Notes: generated by a model not told the origin, from the sequence alone. Counted from the first letter of the stretch, positions 54,320 through 64,000 are shown. The stretch: DNA of 64,000 bases from Odontocerum albicorne (GCA_949825065.1 OX463846.1:2809366-2873365); one strand, 5' to 3'. Translations and numbers: made by a program.

Positions 54320-54800
54320 AATAAAACGGAATTTTGTGTTATTTTTTTGGGATAAAAAAAATAATAAATTACTTGGAAACAATTCAGTTTTCATCAGTGT
54401 AATTTAGGACAGTATGATAAGTTTATGCAAATGGAGCAGTCCATTAAAGGCGGACACCTGCTTTTCTTACCCTACACGGATGAGACTCTTAGCAGTGCGA
54501 GAGAGATGGCGACACGGCTCTCAGCTGTGGTTCACCTGTTTGGCCAGAATATATACTTGAATGGCGTGGGCCGGTTTGAAGATATAAATAATTAATTTAT
54601 TAACAATTAATAAGTTGTTTTGATTTAGATACAGAAAGGCTTAAACCGGAAAAGCTAGGGATATATATTAAGCTGTTACTCAAAATAAGCAGTCTTTGAA
54701 AGCTGCATTCGTGTTTATATATTGACCAGACACATCAGATTTACTATATTGCATTAGAGGTATACTGCAATAATCTAGTTACATATAAACCATCATACAA
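54320..54800. other. Spacer with a GC-richer patch
   Basis: 54450-54545 is richer in G+C (GAGAGAGATGGCGACACGGC, CACCTGTTTGGCCAG). No frame or repeat partner in the window. Confidence 0.35.
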
Positions 54801-54809
54801 TCTTCATGT

Positions 54810-55135
54810 CGAGGTAGACAGAGAGGAAATATCACGAGACATTCTTATTGTGATACACATATTTCGTATCTTCTACATCCATTTTCTTCTCATGCATCTC
54901 CTACGATTTTTCTAACTTTTGATATTTTCTTTTTCTAAAATATCTTATACTTGATCCCACCATTCATTACTTGTTCTTTTTCTACCATGCCTTCTATTTA
55001 TATTTGCACTTTTTTGTATTATTAATATTTTTTTAGTTATTCGTTCCATGCGCTCAAACCATCTCAGAATGATTTTCTTCAACTTAATCAATACATCAGC
55101 CTTAAGTTCACACCTATCATTAATCACTTCATTCT
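54810..55135 (-). pseudogene. LINE family B fragment and tail
   Basis: The minus frame 55127-54945 reads CELKADVLIKLKKIILRWFE and ..MERITKK, then RRHGRKRTSNEWWDQV. It matches the K.DVL.K.K...LRWFGH..RM segment. Below it, the GGTAGACAGAGAGG stretch near 54816 resembles the reversed family B tail at 15640. Confidence 0.65.
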
Positions 55136-55139
55136 ATGT

Positions 55140-55450
55140 TCTATCCTACATTGTAACCCTGTGTATTCTTCTTGCAGCACGCATTTTTACATAATTTATT
55201 TTGCTCTTTTTTCTCTTGTTCTACGTCAATGTTTCACTCCCATACATTAAAATTGATACTTAAATACTGTTATGGACTTGTTGTCTTGGCAAATTTTGAT
55301 ATTGTCTGGTTTGAGAATATGTATGTTTTAAGTCGACGTTGCCTTTGTTTATTTTTGCTACACGCTATTTGATATTCGTCGTAACTCTTACATCATCTGA
55401 TAAAATACAATAAAAATCTAGTTATCTCCCTAGATGTCAGACGCATAATT
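55140..55450. other. Spacer
   Basis: A 66-codon frame has no recognised motif. Confidence 0.4.
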
Positions 55451-55454
55451 GACT

Positions 55455-55781
55455 ATGCCAATAATGTTTTGAATATTATTATTCAGGCCAATAATGTGTT
55501 GAGTATTATTATTCATGCCAAAAATGGGTTGAATACAATTATCCATGCCAATAATGTGTTGAATATTATAATATTATTCTTACCAATAATGTGTTGAATA
55601 TTATTATTCATGCCAATTATGTGTTGAATATTATTTTATTATTCATATCAATAATGTGTTGAATACTATTAACCATGCCAATGACGTGTTGAATATTAAT
55701 ATTCATGCCAATTATGTGTTGAATATTATTATCTATGCTAAAAATGTGTTGAATGTTATTATCCATGTCAATAATGTGTTT
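55455..55781 (+). repeat. 30-bp minisatellite, about 10.5 copies
   Basis: The unit is GCCAATAATGTGTTGAATAT plus TATTATTCAT. Two copies are longer by 5-6 bases through ATT slippage. Divergence between units is moderate and spread along the array. Confidence 0.92.
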
Positions 55782-55789
55782 AATTGAAA

Positions 55790-56880
55790 TGAACACCTTA
55801 TTGGCATTGATTTAAATTAGATTTTGAAGGTTAGCATCCCGGTTTTCAATGTACTTTCAGACGTCATTCAATCGAATTTCATTTTGTGCCGCTTATGAGA
55901 AACCTTTTTTTTTTCACATTTATAAAGTAGTTTAAGATGTTTACTTTAAAAAAATTTAAGGTGACCTATTTCATTCTATGTTTAAACTATTTTAGTAATG
56001 AGATCCAAGGTTCACACAGTTTTAATCGAGAAAATTTATAATTTGTTTAATAAATTATTAGTAAATTGAGAGAGATGATTCTTACATTATGAGACATACG
56101 AGTAATCGTATAACAGCAAACGACACATTTTAAAAAGTATAAAAATATACGAATTATTGGCACATGGTTCATGGTTAAGGGTTTCCTCGCTTCCGCCACT
56201 CAATTTTTAGTGTTATCATGTTTAAAAATATAAATCTTTAAGTGTGTTCATTGTTTATGATGCATGTTAAAATTACAAGAGCTTGTAAAGTAAATAAGAG
56301 GCAACCAACCCAGAGTGTCGTAAAATTAACTCCGTGCAACATTTATAACTGTTTCTTATAAACAATCAATTTTTGTCATGGAATTTAAACACATCAATAT
56401 AGATTATGTCTAGTAAATGTTATAAAAATGGTTTTTATGACACATTATAATGATATTTCATTATATTTTCTTTGGAGGCGGTTTTTTGGAAGAATTTATA
56501 CGAGTTTTCAAAAAGACGTATGTTGTTCTTATACCAATTAATTCTTACAAAAGAAAATAGTTTTTTAACAAGCTTTAGATAGTGTTAAAAATTTTCTGAT
56601 GTTTTTTTTAACTTTATGCATAATTCCTAAATCAAAATTAAAATAAAAATTACATTAATAATTTACTTAAGGTTATTTCACATGCTTGCAAGCCTTGGTA
56701 TATACGCTGGTATATGATTCTTGTTCATTCCTTACTTGGTATCCGAGGAATATTATTTTTCGTAAATGAATCATTCTAGAAATGGTTTAAAAAAATGTAT
56801 GTTTGTTGAAAGCAACACAGTATGTACATACTCGTATATACCAAAATCGCACAAACGTCTTAAGATAAATAGCAGAAAAA
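55790..56880. other. AT-rich spacer
   Basis: Nothing supported. Confidence 0.5.
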
Positions 56881-56884
56881 ACTT

Positions 56885-57027
56885 AAAACGGGAGCTATCA
56901 AAATGTTAGGGCTCATCTCATAACACCCTCCCTCCTCCCCGGCTGAGATACACCTTACCAATATAGGGCGAGCCCGGCCGCGAGGACATCAGATTTTTTT
57001 CAGCCCGCATCCTTGTTCATGTAGATT
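56885..57027 (-). repeat. Dispersed repeat, copy 2 (unclassified)
   Basis: Reverse complement partner of 1056-1178. Confidence 0.65.
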
Positions 57028-57029
57028 TA

Positions 57030-57270
57030 GAATTGGGCTAGGGATAATTATGAAGGTAAATATATTTGTTTGCATATATCTTTTTACGAGAAGAAAACTT
57101 TTTCATTCATTTTTCACTCCGTATATCAAATGAGCATAAGACATACTTGTATCAAAATTACTTCGAGAAACATTTTTATTATGTGACATATGATACTAGT
57201 TATATGGAAGTTAATCACAATTAAAAAAAATTAGTTACTTGTGACGGTATTATGTTTATCAACATTTTTT
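57030..57270. other. AT-rich spacer
   Basis: Nothing recognised. Confidence 0.4.
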
Positions 57271-57274
57271 TTTA

Positions 57275-57470
57275 TTTATTTCACCTGGAGTGTTTATTGC
57301 CATGTGGCAATCTCTTCCAAATAACCAGAAAAAAATGTTTTTAATGGGCTCTAAGTGAAAACCAGACAGGAATTCCATTTTTTTTAAATCTGGATTCCAG
57401 CGGGGATCGAACCTGCAACCGCCGGATCGGCAGACAAGCGTCTTACCACCTATTTATTACGGTGAAATAT
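57275..57470 (-). repeat. tRNA-headed SINE, best-preserved copy
   Basis: On the minus strand the head reads GGTGGTAAGACGCTTGTCTG and GGCGGTTGCAGGTTCGATCC, with a clear B box. The body has TTCACTTAGAGCCCATTAAA. The tail is CTGGTTATTTGGAAGAGATT then GCCACATGGCAATAAAC. It shows all three parts of the family. Confidence 0.8.
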
Positions 57471-57474
57471 ATTT

Positions 57475-57750
57475 TAAATAACATTGTTATTTAAATATAT
57501 ATTTCATCGTGCGCCACACACACAACTTAATGTTATAGTACTAGAAAGTGTGTTTTGTCAAAATTGTAAAGGTGCAGCAGATATTTCTTTGTAATATGAT
57601 GGAAAAATCCAGAAACTAGCACGGTGATATTGTAGGAACCTTCGGAACTATGTTCTGGAAGTAAATAGAATAATATGCTTGTTTTTAAATCATCATTCGT
57701 TTTTTTTTAAATCATCATTTTAAGTCATTTAGCATTCGATATACGAAATT
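57475..57750. other. AT-rich spacer
   Basis: Nothing recognised apart from a short TTTAAATCATCATT repeat near 57685-57720. Confidence 0.4.
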
Positions 57751-57756
57751 AAGACC

Positions 57757-58230
57757 CCTTAACCATTGAACGATAAAAATTAATATAACACAATCAATAA
57801 ATATTAAAAATCATGACAGCACAATTATTGAATGATAAAAATCAAGACACCACAACCATTGGTTGATAAAAATCAAGACACCACAATTAATGGATGTCAC
57901 AAAATAAAGACACCAAAACAAATAAATGTTAGAAATCAAGATATCACAACCAATTAATACTAAACATTAAGATATCACAATCATTGAATGATAAAAATCA
58001 ATACGTCACAACCGATGAATGTTAAAAATCGAAACATCACCACAACCATTGAATAATAAAAATAAAGACATAATCAGCAATAATTAATGTGAAAAAAATC
58101 AAGACATGAAAGCAAATGAATTTTAATCAAACTATGATAAAAAATTAATATTAAAAATCAAGACACCGCAATCAATTACTATTAAAAACAAGACAAGATA
58201 ACCATTGGGTGTTAAATATCAAGACAAATA
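57757..58230 (+). repeat. Degenerate tandem array, unit about 33 bp
   Basis: Repeated words are CACAACCATTGAATGATAAA and AATCAAGACACCA. About 13-14 imperfect copies of 30-40 bp are present, with many substitutions and small indels, so it is older than the 71-bp array. Confidence 0.85.
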
Positions 58231-58234
58231 AACT

Positions 58235-58271
58235 GATTTTGGAGTATATTTGCTAGATATACTCCAAAATC
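58235..58271. repeat. 15-bp perfect hairpin
   Basis: GATTTTGGAGTATAT, a 7-nt loop, then ATATACTCCAAAATC. It sits at the end of the AT array. Confidence 0.85.
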
Positions 58272-58274
58272 AAT

Positions 58275-58750
58275 CTATGTTACTTTGAAAACAGTTTCAA
58301 ATCTAATTAAACAATTTGATAATTAAATATGAGGAACGCTTTTCTACTACAATATAATTGACTCGGCTAATAGAGGCCCTGGAGTCGCGCCAGTATTGCG
58401 AGTAACAAACCGTAAAGTAATCAAAAGGAGAAATTTGTACACAGGAAGAAAGAAAGTTCCTTCCTGACAGCAGAAGAAGTGCTTGTGCTGTCTGATGACT
58501 GCCGCCTGCTATCTGCCGCCTGCTGACGTCTCGACACGGTCATGGAGCGAGGTACAGACGGACCGTTTCACTTTCTTTTACTATACCAATTTTATTTGAT
58601 TTGGAATTGCAGGAAATAGGAAGGAGAATTGATTTTGAACGCCAGTCAATGTACAGACGAGTATCTACTTATAATTAAAATAATGGACCATGAAATGAAA
58701 TAAATAGCAACTATTAGAATTTAAAAAATAATTAAACGAATTTAATTTAA
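58275..58750. other. Spacer with GC-richer patch
   Basis: 58420-58560 is richer in G+C and has a repeated word CTGCCGCCTGCT. No coding frame or repeat partner in the window. Confidence 0.35.
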
Positions 58751-58949
58751 AATAAAATATATCGTTGTTTATAGTTAAGGCATTAACGTTGTGGAGGTTT
58801 AAAGACATTGTAATTTATTTTTAACAAACACTGTTTATTCCACTTTTTTTATGACGGTATAACCCTACCGGTTTCAAGGCTTTCACCTCATCTTCAGGGG
58901 AGCGTAAACAAGACTAAATGCTGTTCGGACTGGCACCGATATAGACACT

Positions 58950-59335
58950 TCAACGGTTGGAGGCGGGAGGGGTGAGAGGAAGGCTAGGTTTAATTTCGGC
59001 CAAGAGCGGGGAGACTTTGGGGAAATAACTATTCAAAAGATGCTCTGATCGGTATACTGACTTAGAAATTTCTAGGGCCTCTAATCTGTCCAATCTATTT
59101 CCGTTGCCGCTAATATGTAAGAATTTGGCATCATCGATAGAAAAAGTATGATTCTCACGGTGACAATGATTAGCCATTTCAGAATAAATTAGAGGATTTG
59201 TTAAAGCAGATTGGTGTTCACGAAATCTCTTTTCAAAAGATCTTCCTGTCTTTCCTATATAGAAATTATCACAGTCAGCACATAAAAGTTTATACACACC
59301 GCTGTTGTTAAGTATTCCATTTTTGCCTTTCCCAT
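58950..59335 (-). pseudogene. PLE GIY-YIG endonuclease end (left arm)
   Basis: The minus frame reads GVYKLLCADCDNFYIGKTGR (GIY and YIG motifs with the CxxC between), then SFEKRFREHQ, FSIDDAKFLHISGNG and NRLDRLEALEISKS with the conserved Glu, and ends after LPLTPPASNR. It differs from the right arm at four residues. A 2-bp loss near 59340 breaks the frame upstream. Confidence 0.88.
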
Positions 59336-59453
59336 TAAATAAGTTTCCGGAGATTAAAGTTAGTGTAAAAAGCTGGCTTTATGTGAATTTTTTTGATGGT
59401 TATTAATTCCTTTTTAATTTTAAAAAGGAATTAATAACCATCAAAAAAAAATT

Positions 59454-60065
59454 GCTACAAATAATGGCTATCCTGGAAGCCTCATTGATTCACTTTTAAA
59501 AAACAAAACAAAAAAGAAACTTATAAAAGATTATATATTTAACGACACCTATAAGCATACCTATAAATGGAGCAAAGTCCTATTTATAAAAAATATATCA
59601 AATGAAATAACCAAAAATATTCCAAGTCACATAAAGCCAGCTTTTTACACTAACTTTAATCTCCGGAAACTCTTATTTAATGGGAAAGGCAAAAATGGAA
59701 TACTTAACAACAGCGGTGTGTATAAACTTTTATGTGCTGACTGTGATAATTTCTATATAGGAAAGATAGGAAGATCTTTTGAAAAGAGATTTCGTGAACA
59801 CCAATCTGCTTTAACAAATCCTCTAATTTATTCTGAAATGGCTAATCATTGTCACCGTGAGAATCATTCTTTTTCTATCGATGATGCCAAATTCTTACAT
59901 ATTAGCGGCAACGGAAATAGATTGGACAGATTAGAGGCCCTAGAAATTTCTAAGTCAGTATACCGATCAGAGCATCTTTTGAATAGTTATTTCCCCAAAA
60001 TCTCCCCGCTCTTGGCCGAAATTATACCTAGCCTTCCTCTCACCCCTCCCGCCTCCAACCGTTGA
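59454..60065 (+). CDS. PLE C-terminal region with GIY-YIG endonuclease (right arm, partial)
   Basis: The plus strand is open for about 204 codons to the stop at 60063-60065. The first part ATNNGYPGSLIDSLLKNK matches the linker after the PLE reverse transcriptase (NGYP..LI), then KPAFYTNFNLRKLLFNGKGK, then GVYKLLCADCDNFYIGKIGR with the GIY and YIG motifs, and DRLEALEIS with the conserved Glu. The invariant T/R context is changed to KIGR from KTGR. In PLEs this domain nicks DNA to prime reverse transcription. There is no start codon of its own; the RT part is missing, so it is a truncated coding end. Confidence 0.88.
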   Translation, partial: ATNNGYPGSLIDSLLKNKTKKKLIKDYIFNDTYKHTYKWSKVLFIKNISNEITKNIPSHIKPAFYTNFNLRKLLFNGKGKNGILNNSGVYKLLCADCDNFYIGKIGRSFEKRFREHQSALTNPLIYSEMANHCHRENHSFSIDDAKFLHISGNGNRLDRLEALEISKSVYRSEHLLNSYFPKISPLLAEIIPSLPLTPPASNR

Positions 60066-60117
60066 AGTGTCTATATCGGTGCCAGTCCGAACAGCATTTA
60101 GTCTTTTTTACGCTCCC

Positions 60118-60161
60118 CTGAAGATGAGGTGAAAGCCTTGAAACCGGTAGGGTTATACCGT
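60118..60161 (+). ncRNA. Hammerhead-like core at PLE 3' end (candidate)
   Basis: CTGAAGA fits CUGANGA, followed by a possible helix II (GAGG with CCTT, loop TGAAAG), GAAA, then helix III (CGGTA with TACCG, loop GGGTTA) and TC. An extra T before helix II and an extra C after GAAA, and no visible helix I, make it imperfect. The same block occurs at 9085-9150, 11390-11420, 16668-16695, 24718-24746 and 58868-58900. Confidence 0.4.
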
Positions 60162-60220
60162 CATAAAAAAAGTGGAATAAACAGTGTTTGTTAAAAATAA
60201 ATTACAATAAAATATATCGT

Positions 60221-60846
60221 ATTGTATTCCACTTTCGTTATATATAGTGCAACCACTAAAGAACACCAAGGAGTTTGTCTACCTCGGGAGCAAAATAACA
60301 TGGGACGGTCGGTCCAAGAGCGAGGTCGACAGCCGTATACATCAGGCTAGACTTGCATTTAATAAAAGGTCGAAAATAATAGAATCAAATAATATAGACC
60401 TAAAACTGAGAATACTCCTCATCAAGACCTATGTATGGAGTATCTTGATGTACGGCTGCGAGACATGGTGCCTATCCGAAAGAGATAGACGAAGACTAGA
60501 GGCTTTTGAGATGTGGTCCAATAGAAGACTATTAGGAATTTCCTGGAGAGACCGCATCACAAATGAAGAGGTTCTCCAACGAATGGAAGGAGGAAGGCAC
60601 CTGCTCAGGATCCTGTCCGAAAGGCGTGCAAGATGGATCGGTCATATAATACGACAAGAAGGCCTCTTGCATGCCATAATGGAGGGTATGACCGAGGGGA
60701 CAAACTCTAGGGGACGCCCACGCCGAGAGTACCTGGAGGACCTGTTGGTGGACGTGCGCTGCTCAACATATACAGACTTAAAAAGAGCCGCACAGGACAG
60801 GGGGGAATGGAGGAGAAGAGTTCAAATTGCTGCAAACCAGTCTTAG
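60221..60846 (+). pseudogene. RTE-like LINE C-terminal part with open frame (family G)
   Basis: An uninterrupted frame of about 199 codons ends at 60846. It reads EFVYLGSKITWDGRSKSEVD, RIHQARLAFNKRSKII, IKTYVWSILMYGCETWCLSE, RRRLEAFEMWSNRRLLGISW and ITNEEVLQRM, then RARWIGHIIRQEGLL and RGRPRREYLEDL. This is the thumb and post-RT region of RTE/jockey-like LINE proteins (YLGS.I..DG; R...A..AF; K.Y..S.LLYG.ETW; EAFEMW..RR.L.ISW). The first codon in frame is not a real start. The 5' part is absent; the long open frame suggests a younger insertion than the other LINE pieces. Confidence 0.88.
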
Positions 60847-60889
60847 GACTGCAACCACGGAAGGAAGTGCAACCAAGGAATTTAATTTT

Positions 60890-61045
60890 CATGTTGTAAT
60901 TTATTTCAACCAACCAGAAAAATGTTAACAAAAATTAAGTGAATAGAAATCCATCTTCAAAAAAATTGACTTCCAATCGTGAATCGAACCCTCGACCTCC
61001 GGGATAGAAAACACTTGTCTTGTTAACTAGGCTATGGAGGCCGTC
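60890..61045 (-). repeat. tRNA-headed SINE
   Basis: On the minus strand the head reads CATAGCCTAGTTAACAAGAC (A-box-like) and GAGGTCGAGGGTTCGATTCA (B box). The tail has TTTCTGGTTGGTTGAAATAA. Confidence 0.75.
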
Positions 61046-61049
61046 GAAT

Positions 61050-61570
61050 GGTAGAATCATTTCAAAAGAAATAAAGCTGGTTGCTCTTAATGGAATATTG
61101 AACCCAATTTAAGATATCCAAGTGAAACATGGATGTAGCGAAAATGTTTTGAATTTACTCGTAAAATAAATGTAGTAACAGTGAAAGAGTTGCGTAGATA
61201 ATGTAGAAAAACAAATAATGTCAAGATAAAAATGTTTATATTAAGAAAAACACAGATGTGTTACTCTCGCGAGGTAGAAGTTAAACTTCTTAGCTCTTAG
61301 GAAAAGTTGATTTTATGCATTGCTTTTTTACATTTGTTTACGATTTTTTTAGGATTAGGAAATGGTTATGTGGAATTTAATTCAAGAAAAACTCTCTTAA
61401 TTAAATATTAAAAAACTTATTTTTTATTTTTAATATGTAATAAATAATAATAATTTTAATAATAATACTTTTAATAGTAAATAATAATTTTAATAATAAT
61501 ATAATACACTTATTAATATTTAATTAACATTTTTTAATCTTAAATAAATTAATATTTTTATAAATTTCGA
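61050..61570. other. AT-rich spacer
   Basis: Includes an imperfect AAT-rich low-complexity tract at 61435-61560. No gene recognised. Confidence 0.5.
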
Positions 61571-61574
61571 GAGA

Positions 61575-62275
61575 TTCTTGGGATATATGTGTTTACCAGA
61601 TGTTCACTTCGATGCACTGGTTTAGAAATTTCTAGGGCCTCTAATCTGTCCAATTTATTTCCGTTACTACTGATATGTAAGAATTTGGCATCATCGATAG
61701 AAAATGTATGGTTTTCACGGTGACAATAATTAGCCATTTCAGAATAAATTAAAGGATTTGTTAAGGTGGATTTGTGTTCACGAAATCTCTTTTCAAAGGA
61801 TTTTCCTGTCTTTCCTATATATAAATTATCACAGTCAGCACATACATTAAAAGTTTATAAACACCACTGTTCCTAAGTATTCCATTTTTGCCTTTCCCGT
61901 TAAATAAGAGTTTCCGGAGATTAAAATTAATGTAAAAAGCTGGCTTTATGTGACTTAGATTTTTTTGGTTATTTCGTATGATATGTTTTTTGATACATAT
62001 GACTTTGCTCCATTTATAGGTTTGCTTTAAGGTGTCGTTAAATATTGTATATAATCTTTTATAAGTTTCTTTTTTGTTTTGTTTTTTAAAAGTGAAACAA
62101 TGAGGCTTCCTGGGTAGCCATTATTTGTAGCAATTTTTTTATGGTTATTAATTCCTTTTTAAAATATCGTCGGTTAATGGGACACTGAACAATCTATGAA
62201 GCATACAGCTAAAGGCAGCGAATTTATGGTTTATTAGGGTGGCTGGAAGTTGAAATGAATGTATTATGGATGCAG
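61575..62275 (-). mobile_element. Penelope-like element, internal fragment reaching furthest into RT
   Basis: On the minus strand from 62275 downward: SFQLPATLINHKFAAF and MLHRLFSVPLTDDIL (end of the RT region, cf. P..HK.AAF....R....P), a 1-nt frameshift near 62150, then KKELITIK.IATNNGYPGS, the linker and the GIY-YIG region down to about 61640. A small insertion near 61845 disrupts the endonuclease. The 3' terminal block and the region after the endonuclease are missing, so only the middle survives. This is an older copy than the dimer at 58766. Confidence 0.85.
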
Positions 62276-62279
62276 AGAT

Positions 62280-62840
62280 TATTATACGAGATGCGGATTA
62301 TTACATAGATGCGGAGAAATACTCAACCTAATGACCCCAGCCACCACCTTCATATCCGTATATTAAATTTATTTTATTTTTTTATCCTTTAATTATTGTG
62401 GATTCATTTCTCAAAACATATAAGATTTTTAACTTTATATTGACAGCGCCATTGAAGAGAGTCTGCTTGTTAAACAGTGCTGTATAAATAATCCTTTTAT
62501 ATAAAAAAAGTGACATAGTTATAAATGATAAGAGGCATTTAAAAAAAAAAATTATGACACAACTGTAAATTCAAAATTTATCCGGTAGTAAAGGTCTTTA
62601 TTCTGGTAATGCACATTTTACCGCATATCCTACACAACGGTTTAATTTCTACAACATTTATCTTTTTGCCACATCCAAGTTTCGCTAGCATATCCTATAT
62701 TGGTACAAAATTCCAATATGAACAGACATGTTTGCTTTTCTTACAGTTTTCTAGTTGGTCAACAAATTTTATAAACCACCACTCACTCTATTACCTGCTG
62801 CTAATCTTATTTATTTATCACACTTTTCACGGTAATTCAT
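62280..62840. other. AT-rich spacer
   Basis: A 77-codon frame at 62609-62842 has no recognised motif. Confidence 0.4.
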
Positions 62841-62844
62841 AGAA

Positions 62845-63020
62845 AGAGCATAAATACCTCTGTGGTTTACTTAGTAAGATGCATATCTCCCAGATCGGTG
62901 ATTGCGGGTTTAATTCCTGTTGGAAGTAATATTTTTAAAAAGGTATCCAGTCTGATATTCACTAAAGGTCTCCGTAACATCATTCTGGTTGGTTAGAAGA
63001 GATTGACATATAACAATACG
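62845..63020 (+). repeat. tRNA-headed SINE
   Basis: Head: CTGTGGTTTACTTAGTAAGA and GATTGCGGGTTTAATTCCTG (B-box-like). Tail: TTCTGGTTGGTTAGAAGAGA followed by TTGACATATAAC. Confidence 0.7.
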
Positions 63021-63029
63021 CTTACCAGG

Positions 63030-63440
63030 TTGTGCAGTGTTTTTTTTATTGAACAAAATAATATATTGTACAAATATTTGTCAAGGCTATACCTATATAC
63101 AAATTTACTACTTAACTAATCTTATTTGTGTGTTATAATTTATGAACTTACTTTATCTTATTTTCCTACATGTCATTTTATTTTAATTTTATATAATCTT
63201 ATATGATTTCTTAGAAATAATTAACACCTACATACTACTTATAACTAGATAACAATTATTACAACTAATTAATTTAGCAAGAACAAGTCCACTTGTTCAG
63301 GCTACTTGTATTCCATCACATTCACTCAGACCTTGGTCGTCCCAGCTAATACTGTAGGTGGACTAGTCAGGCAACAGATAATGCTTCGAAGCTTGTGCTT
63401 ATAACGGAAGGGTAGGTCGGATTAACTCTCGTAAGCCCCA
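63030..63440 (-). repeat. Retroposon family P copy, longer at the 5' side
   Basis: The minus strand matches 47579-47941 through CTGACTAGTCCACCTACAGT, GACGACCAAGGTCTGAGTG and TATAGCCTTGACAAATATTT, ending in AATAAAAAAAA (T-run at 63040-63047). It extends upstream with CTTACGAGAGTTAATCCGAC, not present in the other copies. It lies just after a SINE tail at 63020. Confidence 0.8.
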
Positions 63441-63459
63441 GGGCAGCGACCTAAGGGAG

Positions 63460-63850
63460 TGCTGTGATTTAGTTGACGTTTATAGAACTTAACGGTCCAA
63501 GCGAGATGTGGTGTTGTAGGATTTCTTCTCGCTGTTCGGCGTGAAGTCGGGTCAGGTTTATTCTGGGATGGGTGTTAAAAGGTACAATAAAAGGTATATT
63601 TACAATAAAAAGTGTGAATGCGGATGAAGGCGAGGTAGATAAAGATAAAGGAGAGGCATCTTGGATTAAGTAGATGATATTTTGAAAGAATGAAACGTAA
63701 AAAGTTAGATAATTAGGAGTTGTATGGGTGTAAAATAAGCAAAGAATGTGTTTCAAGATATGAAAGTCTGGCGCTCTCTCCTTTCTACCTACCCTGAGAT
63801 GGAAATAACGTGATGGTATGTGCGTTATATACTTTTGTTTGATAGGCAAT
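63460..63850 (+). repeat. Possible LINE family B tail
   Basis: CTCCTTTCTACCTACCCTGA and AACGTGATGGTATGTGCGTT near 63778-63830 resemble the ends at 12115-12180 (reversed) and 15600 (reversed). A 129-codon minus-strand frame crosses the region without a recognised motif and I do not call it. Confidence 0.35.
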
Positions 63851-63854
63851 CTAC

Positions 63855-64000
63855 TCAAACTAGGATGATTTATGTCACCATATTAAAGTCACTGTGCAAT
63901 TATATGAGTCAATACAAGAAAACTAATTTAAAAAATATGATAACAAAACAAGACAATTAAAAGTATAAATTATTTAAGCTACAAAAATTTAACAATCAGT
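63855..64000. other. AT-rich end of window
   Basis: Nothing recognised. Confidence 0.4.

Larger units (their letters stand above)
58766..60205. mobile_element. Penelope-like element, large head-to-head inverted dimer
   Basis: A perfect 15-bp direct repeat AATAAAATATATCGT flanks it (58751-58765, 60206-60220). The left arm (58766-59410) is minus and the right arm (59415-60205) plus; they meet at the palindrome TTAATTCCTTTTT and AAAAAGGAATTAA around 59404-59436. Both arms hold the GIY-YIG endonuclease coding end and the 3' terminus. The left arm has lost about 170 bp near the centre and 2 bp near 59340. Only the left arm has the outer extension (TTTATAGTTAAGGCATTAAC, GTTGTGGAGG). The arms are otherwise nearly identical. 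The single target duplication shows the dimer inserted as one unit. Confidence 0.93.

Noticed and set aside
58235..58271. Rho-independent terminator
   Set aside because: The hairpin is AT-rich, lacks the T-tract, and bacterial terminators are not expected here.

Overview
The window looks like nuclear intergenic DNA from an animal, most likely an insect with a large, repeat-rich genome. It is visibly AT-rich, has no operon-like gene packing, and carries a mixture of element classes typical of insects: Penelope-like elements (PLEs), CR1/jockey- and RTE-like LINE fragments, a Ty3/gypsy-like LTR element, mariner, piggyBac, tRNA-headed SINEs and MITEs. I cannot fix the order from sequence alone. 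I found no host protein gene, rRNA or functional tRNA gene that I can support. Almost every recognisable coding stretch belongs to a mobile element, and most are broken.

Layout. 1-7.5 kb: AT-rich DNA, a 3-copy tandem repeat of about 210 bp, a foldback, decayed LINEs (one carrying a retroposon with a 29-bp target duplication) and a 33-bp minisatellite. 8.7-13 kb: two PLE inverted dimers, one with a LINE nested in it, and a LINE fragment amplified in tandem. 13.5-25 kb: LINE and SINE fragments, a TA-flanked and a TTAA-flanked MITE, a LINE 3' end with a 137-codon frame (19.6-20.6 kb), a reverse-strand LINE fragment (21 kb) and a PLE inserted in a LINE with an 11-bp target duplication. 27589-37746: a 10.2-kb LTR retrotransposon on the minus strand with nearly identical 857-bp LTRs and a GTTA target duplication; it keeps an integrase frame but has lost recognisable gag, protease, RNase H and nearly all reverse transcriptase, and holds five separate internal tandem duplications. 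37.8-45.7 kb: RTE-like fragments, a foldback and dispersed repeats. 46.1-47.2 kb: a 71-bp minisatellite. 47.6-53.8 kb: a poly(A) retroposon with target duplication, a frameshifted piggyBac and a deleted mariner. 54-64 kb: SINEs, two short-unit AT arrays, the largest PLE inverted dimer (58766-60205), a LINE 3' part with an open 199-codon frame, and another PLE copy.

The most notable pattern is that three PLE insertions are head-to-head inverted dimers, each bounded by a short target duplication (15, 11 and 11 bp), and in each only one arm carries a roughly 40-nt outer extension. The terminal PLE sequence also contains hammerhead-ribozyme-like core motifs. No defence system, gene cluster or new coding system was found.
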